A DNA stretch of 62,413 nucleotides from Modestobacter muralis (GTDB taxonomy: Bacteria > Actinomycetota > Actinomycetes > Mycobacteriales > Geodermatophilaceae): assembly GCF_010682105.1 (NCBI RefSeq), contig NZ_JAAGWH010000011.1, positions 1-62,413 on the forward strand, written 5' to 3'. Made by a program: the position numbers and the translations under genes. The notes beneath the pieces are model-generated. The model was given only the letters and a program-made list of their open reading frames with translations. It searched no databases and had not been told where the DNA came from. Below are positions 52,384-60,904 of the stretch, one piece after another; position 1 is the first letter of the stretch, and each line of letters starts with the position of its first letter.

Positions 52384-53763
52384 TCAGCGGGAGGCGGCTC
52401 GGGCGCTGGGCGGGGTGAGGCCGCGGGAGGTGAAGAAGCTGTCGCCGAGCTTGCCCGGGTTGAGCAGCCCGTAGGGGTCGCTGGTGGTCTTCAGCGCCAC
52501 CACCTGCGCGGTGTCACCGACGAAGCCGCCCTCCTCGACGACGTAGCTGTGCGGGTTGAGCACCGTCATGCCCAGCGCCCGGCAGAAGGTGATGAGCTCC
52601 TCCAGCGCCCGCTCGTGGTCGGGCAGCCCGACCAGCGGCGTGATGCCCATCGGCCGGGTGCGGCCGGCGGAGGTGATGACCTCGATGTGCTGCAGGAACA
52701 CCCCGGGGTAGGCCTCGCGCAGGGCGGCGACCTGACGGAGGAACTCCGCCCGGTCGCTGGCGTACTCGCACTGCAGCCAGGACGACGACGGCGCGGCCTT
52801 CCGTGACCACAGGATCGAGTGGCTGAACGGGAACTGGCTGATGTGCGGCTTGACCGTCCACGCGATCGTCCGACCCCCGGCGGCGGTGGCTGCCGCCTCG
52901 AGGGCGGGCAGCTGGGCGGTGTCGGCCCACAGCAGGGCGACGTCCTCACCGGGCTCGTAGAGGGCGGTGATGGGAGTGAGCATCGCCGCGCCGGCCGCCT
53001 CGTGCACCGAGCACAGCCGCACGTGCAGGTCACCGGACACCAGGTCGTGGGCGAAGCCGGCCAGGGCGGGCAGGTCGGGGAAGGCGACGACCACCGGGGT
53101 GTAGTCGCGCGCGGGCACCAGCCGGAACTCGATCCGGGTGAGCACGCCGATGGTGCCGTAGGTGTGCAGCACCGGGCGGACGTCGTCGCCCTCGAGCCGG
53201 ACCGTGCGCGGGGTCTCCTCGACGGTGAGCAGCTCGACGGCCAGCACGTTGTCGTCCCACAGGTCGCCGTGCGCCGCGCCGCCGATCCCGCCCGAGCCGC
53301 CGGAGACGAACCCCGAGGCGGTGGAGATCCGGTAGGTGCTGGGCATGACCGCCAGCTCCTGGCCGGTCTCGCGCGCGGCGGCCTCGGCGTCCTTCATCAC
53401 CGTGCCGGGCAGGACGGCGATCCGGCCCTCGGTCACGGACAGCACGCCGGCGACGTCCCGGACGTCGATCACCACGCCGGACTGCAGCGGCAGCGACTGC
53501 CCGTAGTTGCCGGTGCCGGCCCCGCGCAGCGTCACCGGGATGCGCAGCCCGGCCGCGGCGGCGACGCAGGCGCGCAGCTGGTCGATGCTCTCCGGGCGCA
53601 GCACCGCGTCGACGGTGGTGTCGGCCAGCGCGTTCTCCAGCACGGGGGAGTACCAGGAGAAGTCGCGCAGCCAGGCGCTGGCGGCCGGACCGCCGGGGAT
53701 CACCCGCTCGGCACCGAGGATCCCGGAGAAGACGGCGGGCGGGGTCAGGTCCGTGACGCTCAT
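52384..53763 (-). CDS. FAD-binding oxidase of the VAO/GlcD type (oxidase 2)
   Basis: 459 residues from ATG 53763. FAD-binding core VTLRGAGTGNYGQSLPLQSG (about 76-95), PSTYRISTASGFVSGGSGG, TYGTIGVLTRIEFRLVP and the C-terminal DPYGLLNPGKLG parallel oxidase 1 at 39598 throughout, so the two are paralogues of moderate divergence. It is predicted to oxidise a hydroxylated or amine intermediate of the cluster's substrate. A hairpin at 53794-53835 separates it from the alditol oxidase gene upstream on the same strand, implying its own promoter in the remaining few bases or readthrough. Confidence 0.9.
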   Translation of the reverse strand: MSVTDLTPPAVFSGILGAERVIPGGPAASAWLRDFSWYSPVLENALADTTVDAVLRPESIDQLRACVAAAAGLRIPVTLRGAGTGNYGQSLPLQSGVVIDVRDVAGVLSVTEGRIAVLPGTVMKDAEAAARETGQELAVMPSTYRISTASGFVSGGSGGIGGAAHGDLWDDNVLAVELLTVEETPRTVRLEGDDVRPVLHTYGTIGVLTRIEFRLVPARDYTPVVVAFPDLPALAGFAHDLVSGDLHVRLCSVHEAAGAAMLTPITALYEPGEDVALLWADTAQLPALEAAATAAGGRTIAWTVKPHISQFPFSHSILWSRKAAPSSSWLQCEYASDRAEFLRQVAALREAYPGVFLQHIEVITSAGRTRPMGITPLVGLPDHERALEELITFCRALGMTVLNPHSYVVEEGGFVGDTAQVVALKTTSDPYGLLNPGKLGDSFFTSRGLTPPSARAASR

Positions 53764-53793
53764 GGCCGCAGCGTGCCCGCGGGACGTCTCAGC

Positions 53794-53835
53794 GAGGGGA
53801 CGGCGGCGTTCTGACCGTGTTACCGCCGTCCCCTC
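53794..53835 (-). terminator. Terminator after the alditol oxidase gene
   Basis: A perfect 13-bp stem (53794-53806 with 53823-53835, GAGGGGACGGCGG and its complement) closes a 16-nt loop. On the minus strand it begins 9 nt after the alditol-oxidase stop at 53844. Confidence 0.75.
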
Positions 53836-53843
53836 CGGCGTGC

Positions 53844-55112
53844 TCAACCCAGGACGTTGCGCTCCAGCCAGGTGCTGCGGAAGGCGCCGCGGGGGTCCAT
53901 CCGCTCGACCAGGGAGACGAAGTCGCCGTGGTGGGGGTATCGCGGGGCCAGGGTCGAGGCGTCGGCGAGGAAGACCTTGCCCCAGTGCGGGCGGGCGCCC
54001 AGCGGCAGCAGCGCGGCCTCGAGGTCGGCCAGCAGGTGCTCGACGGCGGGCTGGTCCTGCACCCAGGTGAAGTGGAAGGCCACCGAGTCCACGCCCTGCG
54101 CGGTGCTCATCCAGAGGTCGTCGGCGGCGATGGTGCGGATCTCGCAGGTCTGCAGCAGCGGCCGGATCGCCGTCCCGAGCCGCAGCAGCGCCTGGAGCCC
54201 GGCGACGGCCTGGCTGCGGGGCAGCAGGTACTCGGTCTGGATCTCGTCGCCGTTGCTGGGCGTGAAGCCCATCCGGAAGTGCGGCAGGCGGTCGGACCAC
54301 AGGCCCGGGACGGCCAGCTGCTCGGTGGTCGGCGTCGGGTCGATGCCGGGGATGGGGTGCCGCTCGCCGTCGGCGGCGCGGGCGCCGAACAGCTCGCCCT
54401 CGGGGTGGCCGGCGACGTCGGTGCGCGACTTCACCCAGACCATGTCGACGTCGCCGCCGAAGAGGGTGAAGAGGCTGACGCTGTAGCCGGCGGAGACGAT
54501 CGCCTCGAAGTCGGAGAACAGCGTGTCCCAGGGCAGGTGGTCGAACACCCGCTGCGCGACGGAGAACTCCGGCTCGACGTCGAGGGTGACCCGGGTCAGC
54601 ACCCCCAGCGCGCCCATGCCGACGACCATGCCGGCGAAGTCGGCGTCCCCGCGCGCGGCCCGCACCAGCTCGCCGTCGGAGGTGACGATCTCGACCCCGG
54701 CCACGGCGGCGGCCAGGTTGCGGTTGCCCACCCCGGAGCCGTGGGTGGCGGTGGCGACCGCGCCGGCCACGGAGATGTGCGGCAGCGAGGCCAGGTTGTG
54801 CAGCGCCAGGCCCTCGCGGTGCAGCACCTCGGTGAGCTCGCCGTAGCGCATGCCGGCGTCCAGGGTGACGGTGCGGCGGTCGGGGGAGACGACGACGGTG
54901 CCCGGGTCGGTCATGTCCTCGAGCGAGATCAGCTCGGGGGAGTCGGAGACGCCGTTGAAGGAGTGCCGTGAGCCCAGCACGTGCACGTGCGCGGTGCGGG
55001 CCACGAGCTCCTGCAGCTGGGCCAGCGACCCCGGCCGGTGCAGCTCCGTCGCGCCGTAGCGGTAGTTCCCCGCCCAGTTGACGCCTGCCCAGTGCACTGC
55101 CAGTTCGGTCAC
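53844..55112 (-). CDS. aldO: Alditol oxidase (FAD, D-arabinono-lactone-oxidase family)
   Basis: 422 residues, close to Streptomyces AldO (418). The flavinylation motif GSRHSFN is at 47-53, with His50 matching the histidine that covalently binds FAD in AldO. LPHISVAGAVATATHGSGVG and the C-terminal FTWVQDQPAV..RPHWGKVF active-site segment are present. It oxidises xylitol, sorbitol and other alditols at C1 with oxygen, releasing hydrogen peroxide. GTG start; divergent from the ArsR gene, with the ArsR operator in the shared gap. Confidence 0.88.
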   Translation of the reverse strand: MTELAVHWAGVNWAGNYRYGATELHRPGSLAQLQELVARTAHVHVLGSRHSFNGVSDSPELISLEDMTDPGTVVVSPDRRTVTLDAGMRYGELTEVLHREGLALHNLASLPHISVAGAVATATHGSGVGNRNLAAAVAGVEIVTSDGELVRAARGDADFAGMVVGMGALGVLTRVTLDVEPEFSVAQRVFDHLPWDTLFSDFEAIVSAGYSVSLFTLFGGDVDMVWVKSRTDVAGHPEGELFGARAADGERHPIPGIDPTPTTEQLAVPGLWSDRLPHFRMGFTPSNGDEIQTEYLLPRSQAVAGLQALLRLGTAIRPLLQTCEIRTIAADDLWMSTAQGVDSVAFHFTWVQDQPAVEHLLADLEAALLPLGARPHWGKVFLADASTLAPRYPHHGDFVSLVERMDPRGAFRSTWLERNVLG

Positions 55113-55162
55113 GACTCAGTGTCCCTCGTCGGGGAGCAGGTGCGTCGTGGGGCTTGCATCAC

Positions 55163-55178
55163 ATAAGTCGCTGCTTAT
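55163..55178. promoter_or_regulatory. Candidate ArsR operator
   Basis: ATAAG-TCGCTG-CTTAT is an AT-rich inverted repeat, conspicuous in this GC-rich DNA, 11 nt upstream of the ArsR gene's GTG. ArsR-type repressors bind such ATA-rich dyads. It could also control the divergent alditol oxidase gene. Confidence 0.65.
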
Positions 55179-55189
55179 ACAGTCATCTG

Positions 55190-55633
55190 GTGCACGCCTT
55201 CGACGTCCTCGGTGACCCGGTCCGGCGACGGATGCTGGAGCTGCTCGCCGAGGGTGAGCAGCCCGCCGGCCGACTCGCGGCCGTGGTGCACGAGGAGTTC
55301 GGCATCTCCCAGCCCGGGGCCTCCCAGCACCTGAGGGTGCTGCGGGAGAACGGCTTCGCGCGGGTGCGTGCCGAGGGGAACCGGCGGCTCTACGCCGTCG
55401 ACACCGCAGCGCTGCGCGAGGTCGATGCCTGGCTGGCCGGCTTCCGGCGGTTCTGGGACCAGCGGCTCGACGCCCTGGCCACCGAGCTCGCCCGCGGCGC
55501 GCGGACCCGTCCGACCACCGCCGGCGAGGGGCCTGCGGCGAGCACCGAGGAGGAGTCATGTCGGACCTGGTCGAGGAGATCGTCGCCGCCCACCGGGACG
55601 TCGTCCGGCGGGGGGAGGGGGACGCCGAACTGA
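55190..55633 (+). CDS. ArsR-family transcriptional regulator
   Basis: 147 residues from GTG 55190. An ATG at 55154 is in frame but lies upstream of the operator. Winged HTH: HAFDVLGDPVRRRMLELLAE, then EFGISQPGASQHLRVLRENG and the wing RVRAEGNRRLYAVD. No metal-binding CxC motif is present, so it is not a metal sensor. It belongs to the subgroup paired with AHSA1/SRPBCC genes. The last ~25 residues overlap the SRPBCC start by 76 nt, an unusually long overlap suggesting translational coupling or a slightly eroded C-terminus. Confidence 0.88.
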   Translation: MHAFDVLGDPVRRRMLELLAEGEQPAGRLAAVVHEEFGISQPGASQHLRVLRENGFARVRAEGNRRLYAVDTAALREVDAWLAGFRRFWDQRLDALATELARGARTRPTTAGEGPAASTEEESCRTWSRRSSPPTGTSSGGGRGTPN

Positions 55634-56181
55634 TCGCGGTGACCGTGCGGCGGCGGTACGACGCCGCGCCCGCGGACGTCTGGGACGCCCTGACGGACCC
55701 TGCACGCCTCGCCCGCTGGTTCGGTCCCGTGAGCGGTGACCTGCGCCTGGGCGGTGCGTTCCAGGTGGAGGGCAACGCCGGTGGTGAGGTCACCGAGTGC
55801 GATCCACCGCACGCCCTGGCGGTCACCTGGGGTGGCCCGGAGAGCGTCGTCCGGCTGCGCCTGGACCCCGACGGCGCGGTCACCGAGCTGGTGGTGGAGC
55901 ACACCGTGCCGGTGGCCTTCGCCGGCAGTGGGGCGGGTGCGCTGTACGTGGGCCCGGGCTGGGACGTCGCCGTGCTGGGGCTGTCCCGCTTCCTGCGGAG
56001 GGAGGCGGTGGACGACCCGGCCGCCTGGGAGGGGACGCCGGCGGGGCAGCGCTTCGCTGCGGCCTCGATCGACGCCTGGGCCGAGGTCGTCGCCGCGAGC
56101 GGCACCGCCGGTCCGGAGGAGCTCGCCGGTGCGGTCGGAGCTGCCCGGGCGCAGTTCACACCGGACGACCCCCCGGCCTGA
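55558..56181 (+). CDS. SRPBCC (AHSA1-like) domain protein
   Basis: 207 residues; GAGGAG precedes the ATG. Helix-grip START/AHSA1 pattern: YDAAPADVWDALTDPARLAR, WFGPVSGDLRLGGAFQVEGN, then VTWGGPE and VTELVVEHTVP. Such proteins bind small hydrophobic ligands. When encoded with an ArsR regulator they are often the regulated product. The reaction or ligand is unknown. Confidence 0.87.
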   Translation: MSDLVEEIVAAHRDVVRRGEGDAELIAVTVRRRYDAAPADVWDALTDPARLARWFGPVSGDLRLGGAFQVEGNAGGEVTECDPPHALAVTWGGPESVVRLRLDPDGAVTELVVEHTVPVAFAGSGAGALYVGPGWDVAVLGLSRFLRREAVDDPAAWEGTPAGQRFAAASIDAWAEVVAASGTAGPEELAGAVGAARAQFTPDDPPA

Positions 56182-56270
56182 GCGCAACGATGCCGCCGGT
56201 CTGGTTGACTGGTGGTTGAGCGTTTGACGGATTCAGGCTGTCGGCGCCGGTGAGCGCCCAGGAGGCACCC

Positions 56271-57299
56271 ATGCACGTCGGCGTCGACAGCTTCGTCTCG
56301 GCCGTGACCGATCCGACCACCGAGCGGCTCATCGGGCCCGAGGAGCGGATGGAGCACCTGCTGGAGGAGATCGCCCTCGCCGACCAGGTGGGCCTGTACT
56401 CCTTCGGCATCGGGGAGCACCACCGCCCCGAGTACTACGACTCCGCGCCCGCGGTGATCCTCGCCGCCGCCGCGGCGCGCACGTCGCGCATCCGGCTGGG
56501 CAGCGCGGTCACCGTGCTCAGCGCCGCGGACCCGGTGCGGGTGTTCCAGGAGTTCGCCACCCTCGACCTGATCAGCAAGGGCCGCATCGACCTGGTCGTC
56601 GGGCGAGGCTCGTTCACCGAGGCGTTCCCGCTGTTCGGGCTCTCCCTGGGCGACTACGACACCCTCTTCACCGAGAAGCTGGACCTGCTGCTGAAGCTGC
56701 GGGACTCCGAGCGGGTCACCTGGTCGGGCCGGCACCGCCCGTCGCTGACCGGCCAGGGCGTCTACCCGCGCCCGCTGCAGGACCCGCTGCCGATCTGGGT
56801 CGGCGTCGGCGGCAGCCCGGAGTCCTTCGCCCGCGCGGGCCTGCTCGGCCTGCCGCTGATGGTGGCGATCATCGGCGGCGAGCCCCGCCAGTTCGCCCCG
56901 CTGATCGACCTCTACCGCCGGGCCGGCGCGCAGGCCGGGCACGCGCCCGAGGCGCTGCAGGTGGGCCTGCACGTGTTCGGCTACGTCGCCGACAGCGACC
57001 AGGTGGCCGCGGACACCATCTACCCGGGCTGGCACGAGATGTTCACCAAGGTCTCCCGGGAGCGCGGGTTCGCCGCACCGTCGCGGGCCCAGTTCGACGC
57101 CACCAGCGGGCCCAACGGCGCCTTCTTCATGGGCGACCCGGAGTCGGTGGCCGAGAAGCTGGTGCGCATCTCCGGCCAGCTCGGCGGGGTCGACCGGATC
57201 TCGCTGCAGATGACCAACCCGCGGCTGGCGCACGCCGACCTGCTCCGCGGCATCGAGCTGCTGGGCACCGAGGTCGCCCCGCGGGTCGCCGGCGCCTGA
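56271..57299 (+). CDS. LLM-class flavin-dependent oxidoreductase (luciferase-like)
   Basis: 342 residues; CAGGAGG before the ATG. Bacterial-luciferase-like TIM barrel: GLYSFGIGEHHRPEYYDSAP, RIRLGSAVTVLSAADPVRVF, GRIDLVVGRGSFTEAFPLFG and a C-terminal helix with RISLQMTN. It uses FMNH2 or F420 as cofactor; which one cannot be decided by eye. Ends in a strong terminator. Confidence 0.9.
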   Translation: MHVGVDSFVSAVTDPTTERLIGPEERMEHLLEEIALADQVGLYSFGIGEHHRPEYYDSAPAVILAAAAARTSRIRLGSAVTVLSAADPVRVFQEFATLDLISKGRIDLVVGRGSFTEAFPLFGLSLGDYDTLFTEKLDLLLKLRDSERVTWSGRHRPSLTGQGVYPRPLQDPLPIWVGVGGSPESFARAGLLGLPLMVAIIGGEPRQFAPLIDLYRRAGAQAGHAPEALQVGLHVFGYVADSDQVAADTIYPGWHEMFTKVSRERGFAAPSRAQFDATSGPNGAFFMGDPESVAEKLVRISGQLGGVDRISLQMTNPRLAHADLLRGIELLGTEVAPRVAGA

Positions 57300-57307
57300 C
57301 GCCGTCC

Positions 57308-57338
57308 GTCCCCACCCGGGTCCGGCCCGGGTGGGGAC
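57308..57338 (+). terminator. Strong terminator after the LLM oxidoreductase
   Basis: A perfect 13-bp stem, GTCCCCACCCGGG with CCCGGGTGGGGAC, and a 5-nt loop, 8 nt after the stop codon. Confidence 0.85.
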
Positions 57339-57405
57339 CCACCCCTGCGGGGTGGTGCGGCCGTGCCACGCTGCTGTCCGCCACCCTGCCCGCCGATGGA
57401 GGGGC

Positions 57406-59040
57406 ATGACCGACCAGGCTGCGTCCGACTGGAGCTGCGCGCACACGCTCGCCGCGATGGTGGCGCAGCAGCACCTGCTCATCGGCGCCATGACCGCCGA
57501 CGGGACGCTCGTCCCGGTGCCGCCGGCGCTGCGGCTGCCCGCCGAGCGCGTGCTGCTGGCGCCGCCGGACATGCGCACCGTGCTGGACCTGATCGTGCCC
57601 GCGGACGCCTCGGCCGCGATCGCCGACTTCGAGCGGGCGCTGGCGACCGGGTACGCCACGGGGGCCTCGCGGCTGCGCAGCGACCCGGGCGTCGTCCGGC
57701 CGCACGTGGTCCTGGACGCCCGCGAGCTGCACGGCGTGCTGCTGACCGGCTTCGACCTGTCCGCCGGCGGTCCGCTGGCCGTCGCGGTGCGCCCCGACGT
57801 GGCCCTCTCCGCCGGCCGCCGCCCGCGCACGGCGACGGTCCGCAAGGACGCCTTCGCCAACTTCACCGCCATCGACGAGCGGACGACGCGGATGCTGGGG
57901 TGGACGCCGGAGGACCTCGTCGGCACCCGGGCGCTGGACCTGGTCCACCCCGACGACCAGCAGCGCGCCGTCTCCGCCTGGCTGGAGCTGCTCTCCCGCC
58001 GGGACAGCGAGCGGGTGCGGCTGCGGCACCGCGGGTCCGACGGCTCCTGGGTGTGGCTGGAGCTGGAGAACTCCTACCAGCCCGCCGACGACCCGGCCCA
58101 GGCGGTCGTGACCACCCAGATGACCGACATCTCCGACGAGATGGCCGCCCAGGAGCAGGCGCGGCGTCAGGCCCAGCTGCTGCACCGGGTCGCCGAGGCG
58201 CTGCCGGTCGGCATCCTGCAGCTGGACACCGAGCTCCGTGTCGTCTACGCCAACTCCCGGCTGGGCACGATCCTCGGGGTGCCCGCCGTCACCGGTCACG
58301 CCGAGCTGTCCGCGGCCCTGGAGCCCGCCGACCGGGCGGCGGTGGCCGCCGTGCTGGAGGCCGTGCTGGCGGCCGGGGACGACGCGGTGGCCGGCACGGA
58401 GATGGAGCTGACCGTCCGGCACGCCGGCACGGGCGCGGCCCGGGTCTGCTCGGTCACCGTCACCGCGCTGAGCGACCGGGAGGGTGCCCCCGGGGTGCTG
58501 CTCTGCGTCAGCGACGTGACCGAGCACGCGCGGATGCGCGAGGAGCTCACCGCCCAGGCGACCTACGACGCGCTCACCGGCGCGCACAACCGCGCCTCGA
58601 CCATGGTCGTGCTGGCCCGGACCCTGCGCGAGGAGCACGGCCGCCCCGCCGCCGCGGTCTTCCTCGACCTCGACCACCTCAAGAGCGTCAACGACCTGCT
58701 CGGCCACCGCGCCGGCGACGAGCTGCTGGTGGTGGCCGCCGACCGGATCCGCAGCGCGCTCCGGCACGGCGACGTCCTCGGCCGGCTGGGCGGGGACGAG
58801 TTCCTGGTGGTCAGCCGGGACGTCGGGTCGCGGGCCGCGGCGCTGGCGCTGGCCACCCGGGTGCGCGACGCCCTGGTGGGCCCGGTCCAGCTGACCGACG
58901 GCGCCGCGGAGCTGAGCGCCAGCCTCGGCGTCGCCTGCTCCGAGCCGGGCATGGACGCCGTGGAGCTGACCCGGCGGGCGGACCAGGCGATGTACGCGTC
59001 CAAGCAGGACCGGCGTGCGGAGCCCGTGCTCTTCGGCTGA
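57406..59040 (+). CDS. PAS-domain diguanylate cyclase (GGDEF)
   Basis: 544 residues. The N-terminal ~150 residues are an unrecognised sensor; PAS-like domains follow at about 150-255 (RMLGWTPEDLVGTRALDLVH) and 265-380 (GILQLDTELRVVYANSRLG). The GGDEF domain spans 385-544, with the active site GGDEF near 461 and an inhibitory I-site RHGD five residues upstream. The intact motif predicts c-di-GMP synthesis with product inhibition. No EAL domain and no TM helix, so it is a cytoplasmic sensor. ATG at 57406; earlier in-frame codons lie inside the terminator region. Confidence 0.92.
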   Translation: MTDQAASDWSCAHTLAAMVAQQHLLIGAMTADGTLVPVPPALRLPAERVLLAPPDMRTVLDLIVPADASAAIADFERALATGYATGASRLRSDPGVVRPHVVLDARELHGVLLTGFDLSAGGPLAVAVRPDVALSAGRRPRTATVRKDAFANFTAIDERTTRMLGWTPEDLVGTRALDLVHPDDQQRAVSAWLELLSRRDSERVRLRHRGSDGSWVWLELENSYQPADDPAQAVVTTQMTDISDEMAAQEQARRQAQLLHRVAEALPVGILQLDTELRVVYANSRLGTILGVPAVTGHAELSAALEPADRAAVAAVLEAVLAAGDDAVAGTEMELTVRHAGTGAARVCSVTVTALSDREGAPGVLLCVSDVTEHARMREELTAQATYDALTGAHNRASTMVVLARTLREEHGRPAAAVFLDLDHLKSVNDLLGHRAGDELLVVAADRIRSALRHGDVLGRLGGDEFLVVSRDVGSRAAALALATRVRDALVGPVQLTDGAAELSASLGVACSEPGMDAVELTRRADQAMYASKQDRRAEPVLFG

Positions 59041-59121
59041 CCACCGGCTGTCTGTGACCCTTGACACAGGAACGGGTGACGGCGAGCCTCGCCCCGACAC
59101 CGCCACGTGATCGGGGAGCAG

Positions 59122-60900
59122 ATGACCGCAGCAGGTACCCAGCCGTCGCCGTCCGTGGAGGTCGACGTCCTCGTCGTCGGCTCGGGGCCGGCGGGTGCGG
59201 CGTCCGCGCTGTTCCTGGCCAGCTACGGCACCGGCGTGCTGGTGGTCACCCGGTACAGCCGGCTCTCGGACACCCCGCGGGCGCACATCACCAACCAGCG
59301 CACGATGGAGGCGCTGCGCGACATGGGCGTCGAGGACACGCTGCTGGCGCTGGCCACGCCGTGGGAGCTGATGGGCAACACCACGTTCTGCACCAGCCTG
59401 GTCGGTGAGGAGCTGGGCCGGATCCCCTCGTGGGGCACCGACACCGTGCGGCACGCCGACTACGAGCTGGCCAGCCCCTGCACGATGCTCGACGCGCCGC
59501 AGACGATCACCGAGCCGGTGCTGGTCAAGGCCGCGCAGGACCGCGGGGCCAAGGTGCGCTTCGACACCGAGTACCTGCGGCACGTCCAGGACGACGACGG
59601 CGTCACCACCACGCTGCGCGACCGGCTGACCGGGGTCGAGTACGCCGTGCGGTCGCGGTACCTGATCGGCGCCGACGGTGCGCGCAGCCGGGTCGCCGCC
59701 GACCTGGAGCTGCCCTTCGAGGGGCCGGGTGCGGTCGGCGGTGCGATGAGCATCGTCTTCGAGGCCGACCTCACCCACCTGGTCGCGCACCGGCCCTCGG
59801 TCCTCTACTGGATGGTGCAGCCGGGCGCGGAGAAGGAGGGCGTGGGGCTGGGTGTGCTGCGGATGATCAAGCCGTGGACCGAGTGGATGCTCATGTGGGG
59901 CTACGAGGTCGCCGCCGGCCCGCCGGAGTTCACCGACGCCGCGGTGCGGGAGCTGGCCGTGGCGCTGGTGGGCACCGAGGACTTCGAGATGACGGTGAAG
60001 TCCGCCTCCCCGTGGACGGTCAACCACCACTTCGCGACGACGATCGCCCGCGGCCGGGTGTTCTGCGCCGGCGACGCGGTGCACCGGCACCCGCCGACGA
60101 ACGGGCTGGGCTCGAACACCTCGATCCAGGACGCCTACAACCTGGCCTGGAAGATCGCCGCGGTCGTCGCCGGGACGGCCGCACCGAGCCTCCTGGACAG
60201 CTACGACGCCGAGCGGGCCCCGATCGCCCGGCAGGTGGTCGAGCGGGCGAACCAGAGCATCGCCGACACCGGCCGGATCCTCACCGCGCTCGACCTCACC
60301 GACACCACCGACGTCGCGGCGCTGGAGCGGCAGCTCGCGCTGCGCAAGGCGCCGGGACCGGAGGGGGAGAAGGTGCGGGCCGCGCTGCGTGAGGCGATCG
60401 CCTACAAGGCCCACGAGTTCGACGCGCACGGCGTGGAGCACAACCAGCGGTACGCCTCGGGCGCCGTCGTCCCGGACGGGACGCCGATGCCGGGGTACCG
60501 CCGCGACCCGGAGCTGTACGCCCAGCCGACCACCTGGCCCGGTGCCAAGCTGCCGCACACCTGGGTGACCCGCACCGGGCACCGCGTCTCCACCCTGGAC
60601 CTGGTCGGGCACGGCGCGTTCAGCGTGGTCACCGGCGTGGGCGGCGAGGACTGGCTGGCGGCGGCCCGGGCGGCGGGGGAGGAGCTCGGGCTCACGCTCA
60701 CCGAGGTGCCGATCGGGCCGGGGCTGCCCTACGACGACCCGTACGGCACGTGGGCCGAGCTGCGCGAGATCGGCGACGCCGGAGTGCTGCTCGTCCGGCC
60801 CGACTGCTACGTCGCCGCCCGGCACGCGAGCGCCCCGGCCTCGGCGGAGCAGGCGCACGCGTGGCTGCGCGACTCGCTCCGGTCGGTGCTCGGCCGCTGA
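59122..60900 (+). CDS. FAD-dependent aromatic monooxygenase (PheA/TfdB type)
   Basis: 592 residues from ATG 59122, which follows GGGGAGC; a GTG at 59107 is possible. FAD motif GSGPAG (20-25), the DG-type motif LIGADGARSRVA and the second FAD motif GDAVHRHPPTNGLGSN near 320, followed by the C-terminal thioredoxin-like domain. It matches 2,4-dichlorophenol 6-monooxygenase/phenol hydroxylase-like flavoproteins, which ortho-hydroxylate phenols with NADPH and oxygen. No ring-cleavage dioxygenase lies nearby, so the route is not complete here. Confidence 0.9.
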   Translation: MTAAGTQPSPSVEVDVLVVGSGPAGAASALFLASYGTGVLVVTRYSRLSDTPRAHITNQRTMEALRDMGVEDTLLALATPWELMGNTTFCTSLVGEELGRIPSWGTDTVRHADYELASPCTMLDAPQTITEPVLVKAAQDRGAKVRFDTEYLRHVQDDDGVTTTLRDRLTGVEYAVRSRYLIGADGARSRVAADLELPFEGPGAVGGAMSIVFEADLTHLVAHRPSVLYWMVQPGAEKEGVGLGVLRMIKPWTEWMLMWGYEVAAGPPEFTDAAVRELAVALVGTEDFEMTVKSASPWTVNHHFATTIARGRVFCAGDAVHRHPPTNGLGSNTSIQDAYNLAWKIAAVVAGTAAPSLLDSYDAERAPIARQVVERANQSIADTGRILTALDLTDTTDVAALERQLALRKAPGPEGEKVRAALREAIAYKAHEFDAHGVEHNQRYASGAVVPDGTPMPGYRRDPELYAQPTTWPGAKLPHTWVTRTGHRVSTLDLVGHGAFSVVTGVGGEDWLAAARAAGEELGLTLTEVPIGPGLPYDDPYGTWAELREIGDAGVLLVRPDCYVAARHASAPASAEQAHAWLRDSLRSVLGR

Positions 60901-60904
60901 GCGG

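Noticed and set aside
55116-60858. Very long minus-strand open frames (over 900 and 1200 codons) across the LLM, GGDEF and monooxygenase genes
   Set aside because: Compositional shadows of well-supported plus-strand genes; sequences are low-complexity Arg/Gly/Pro/His.
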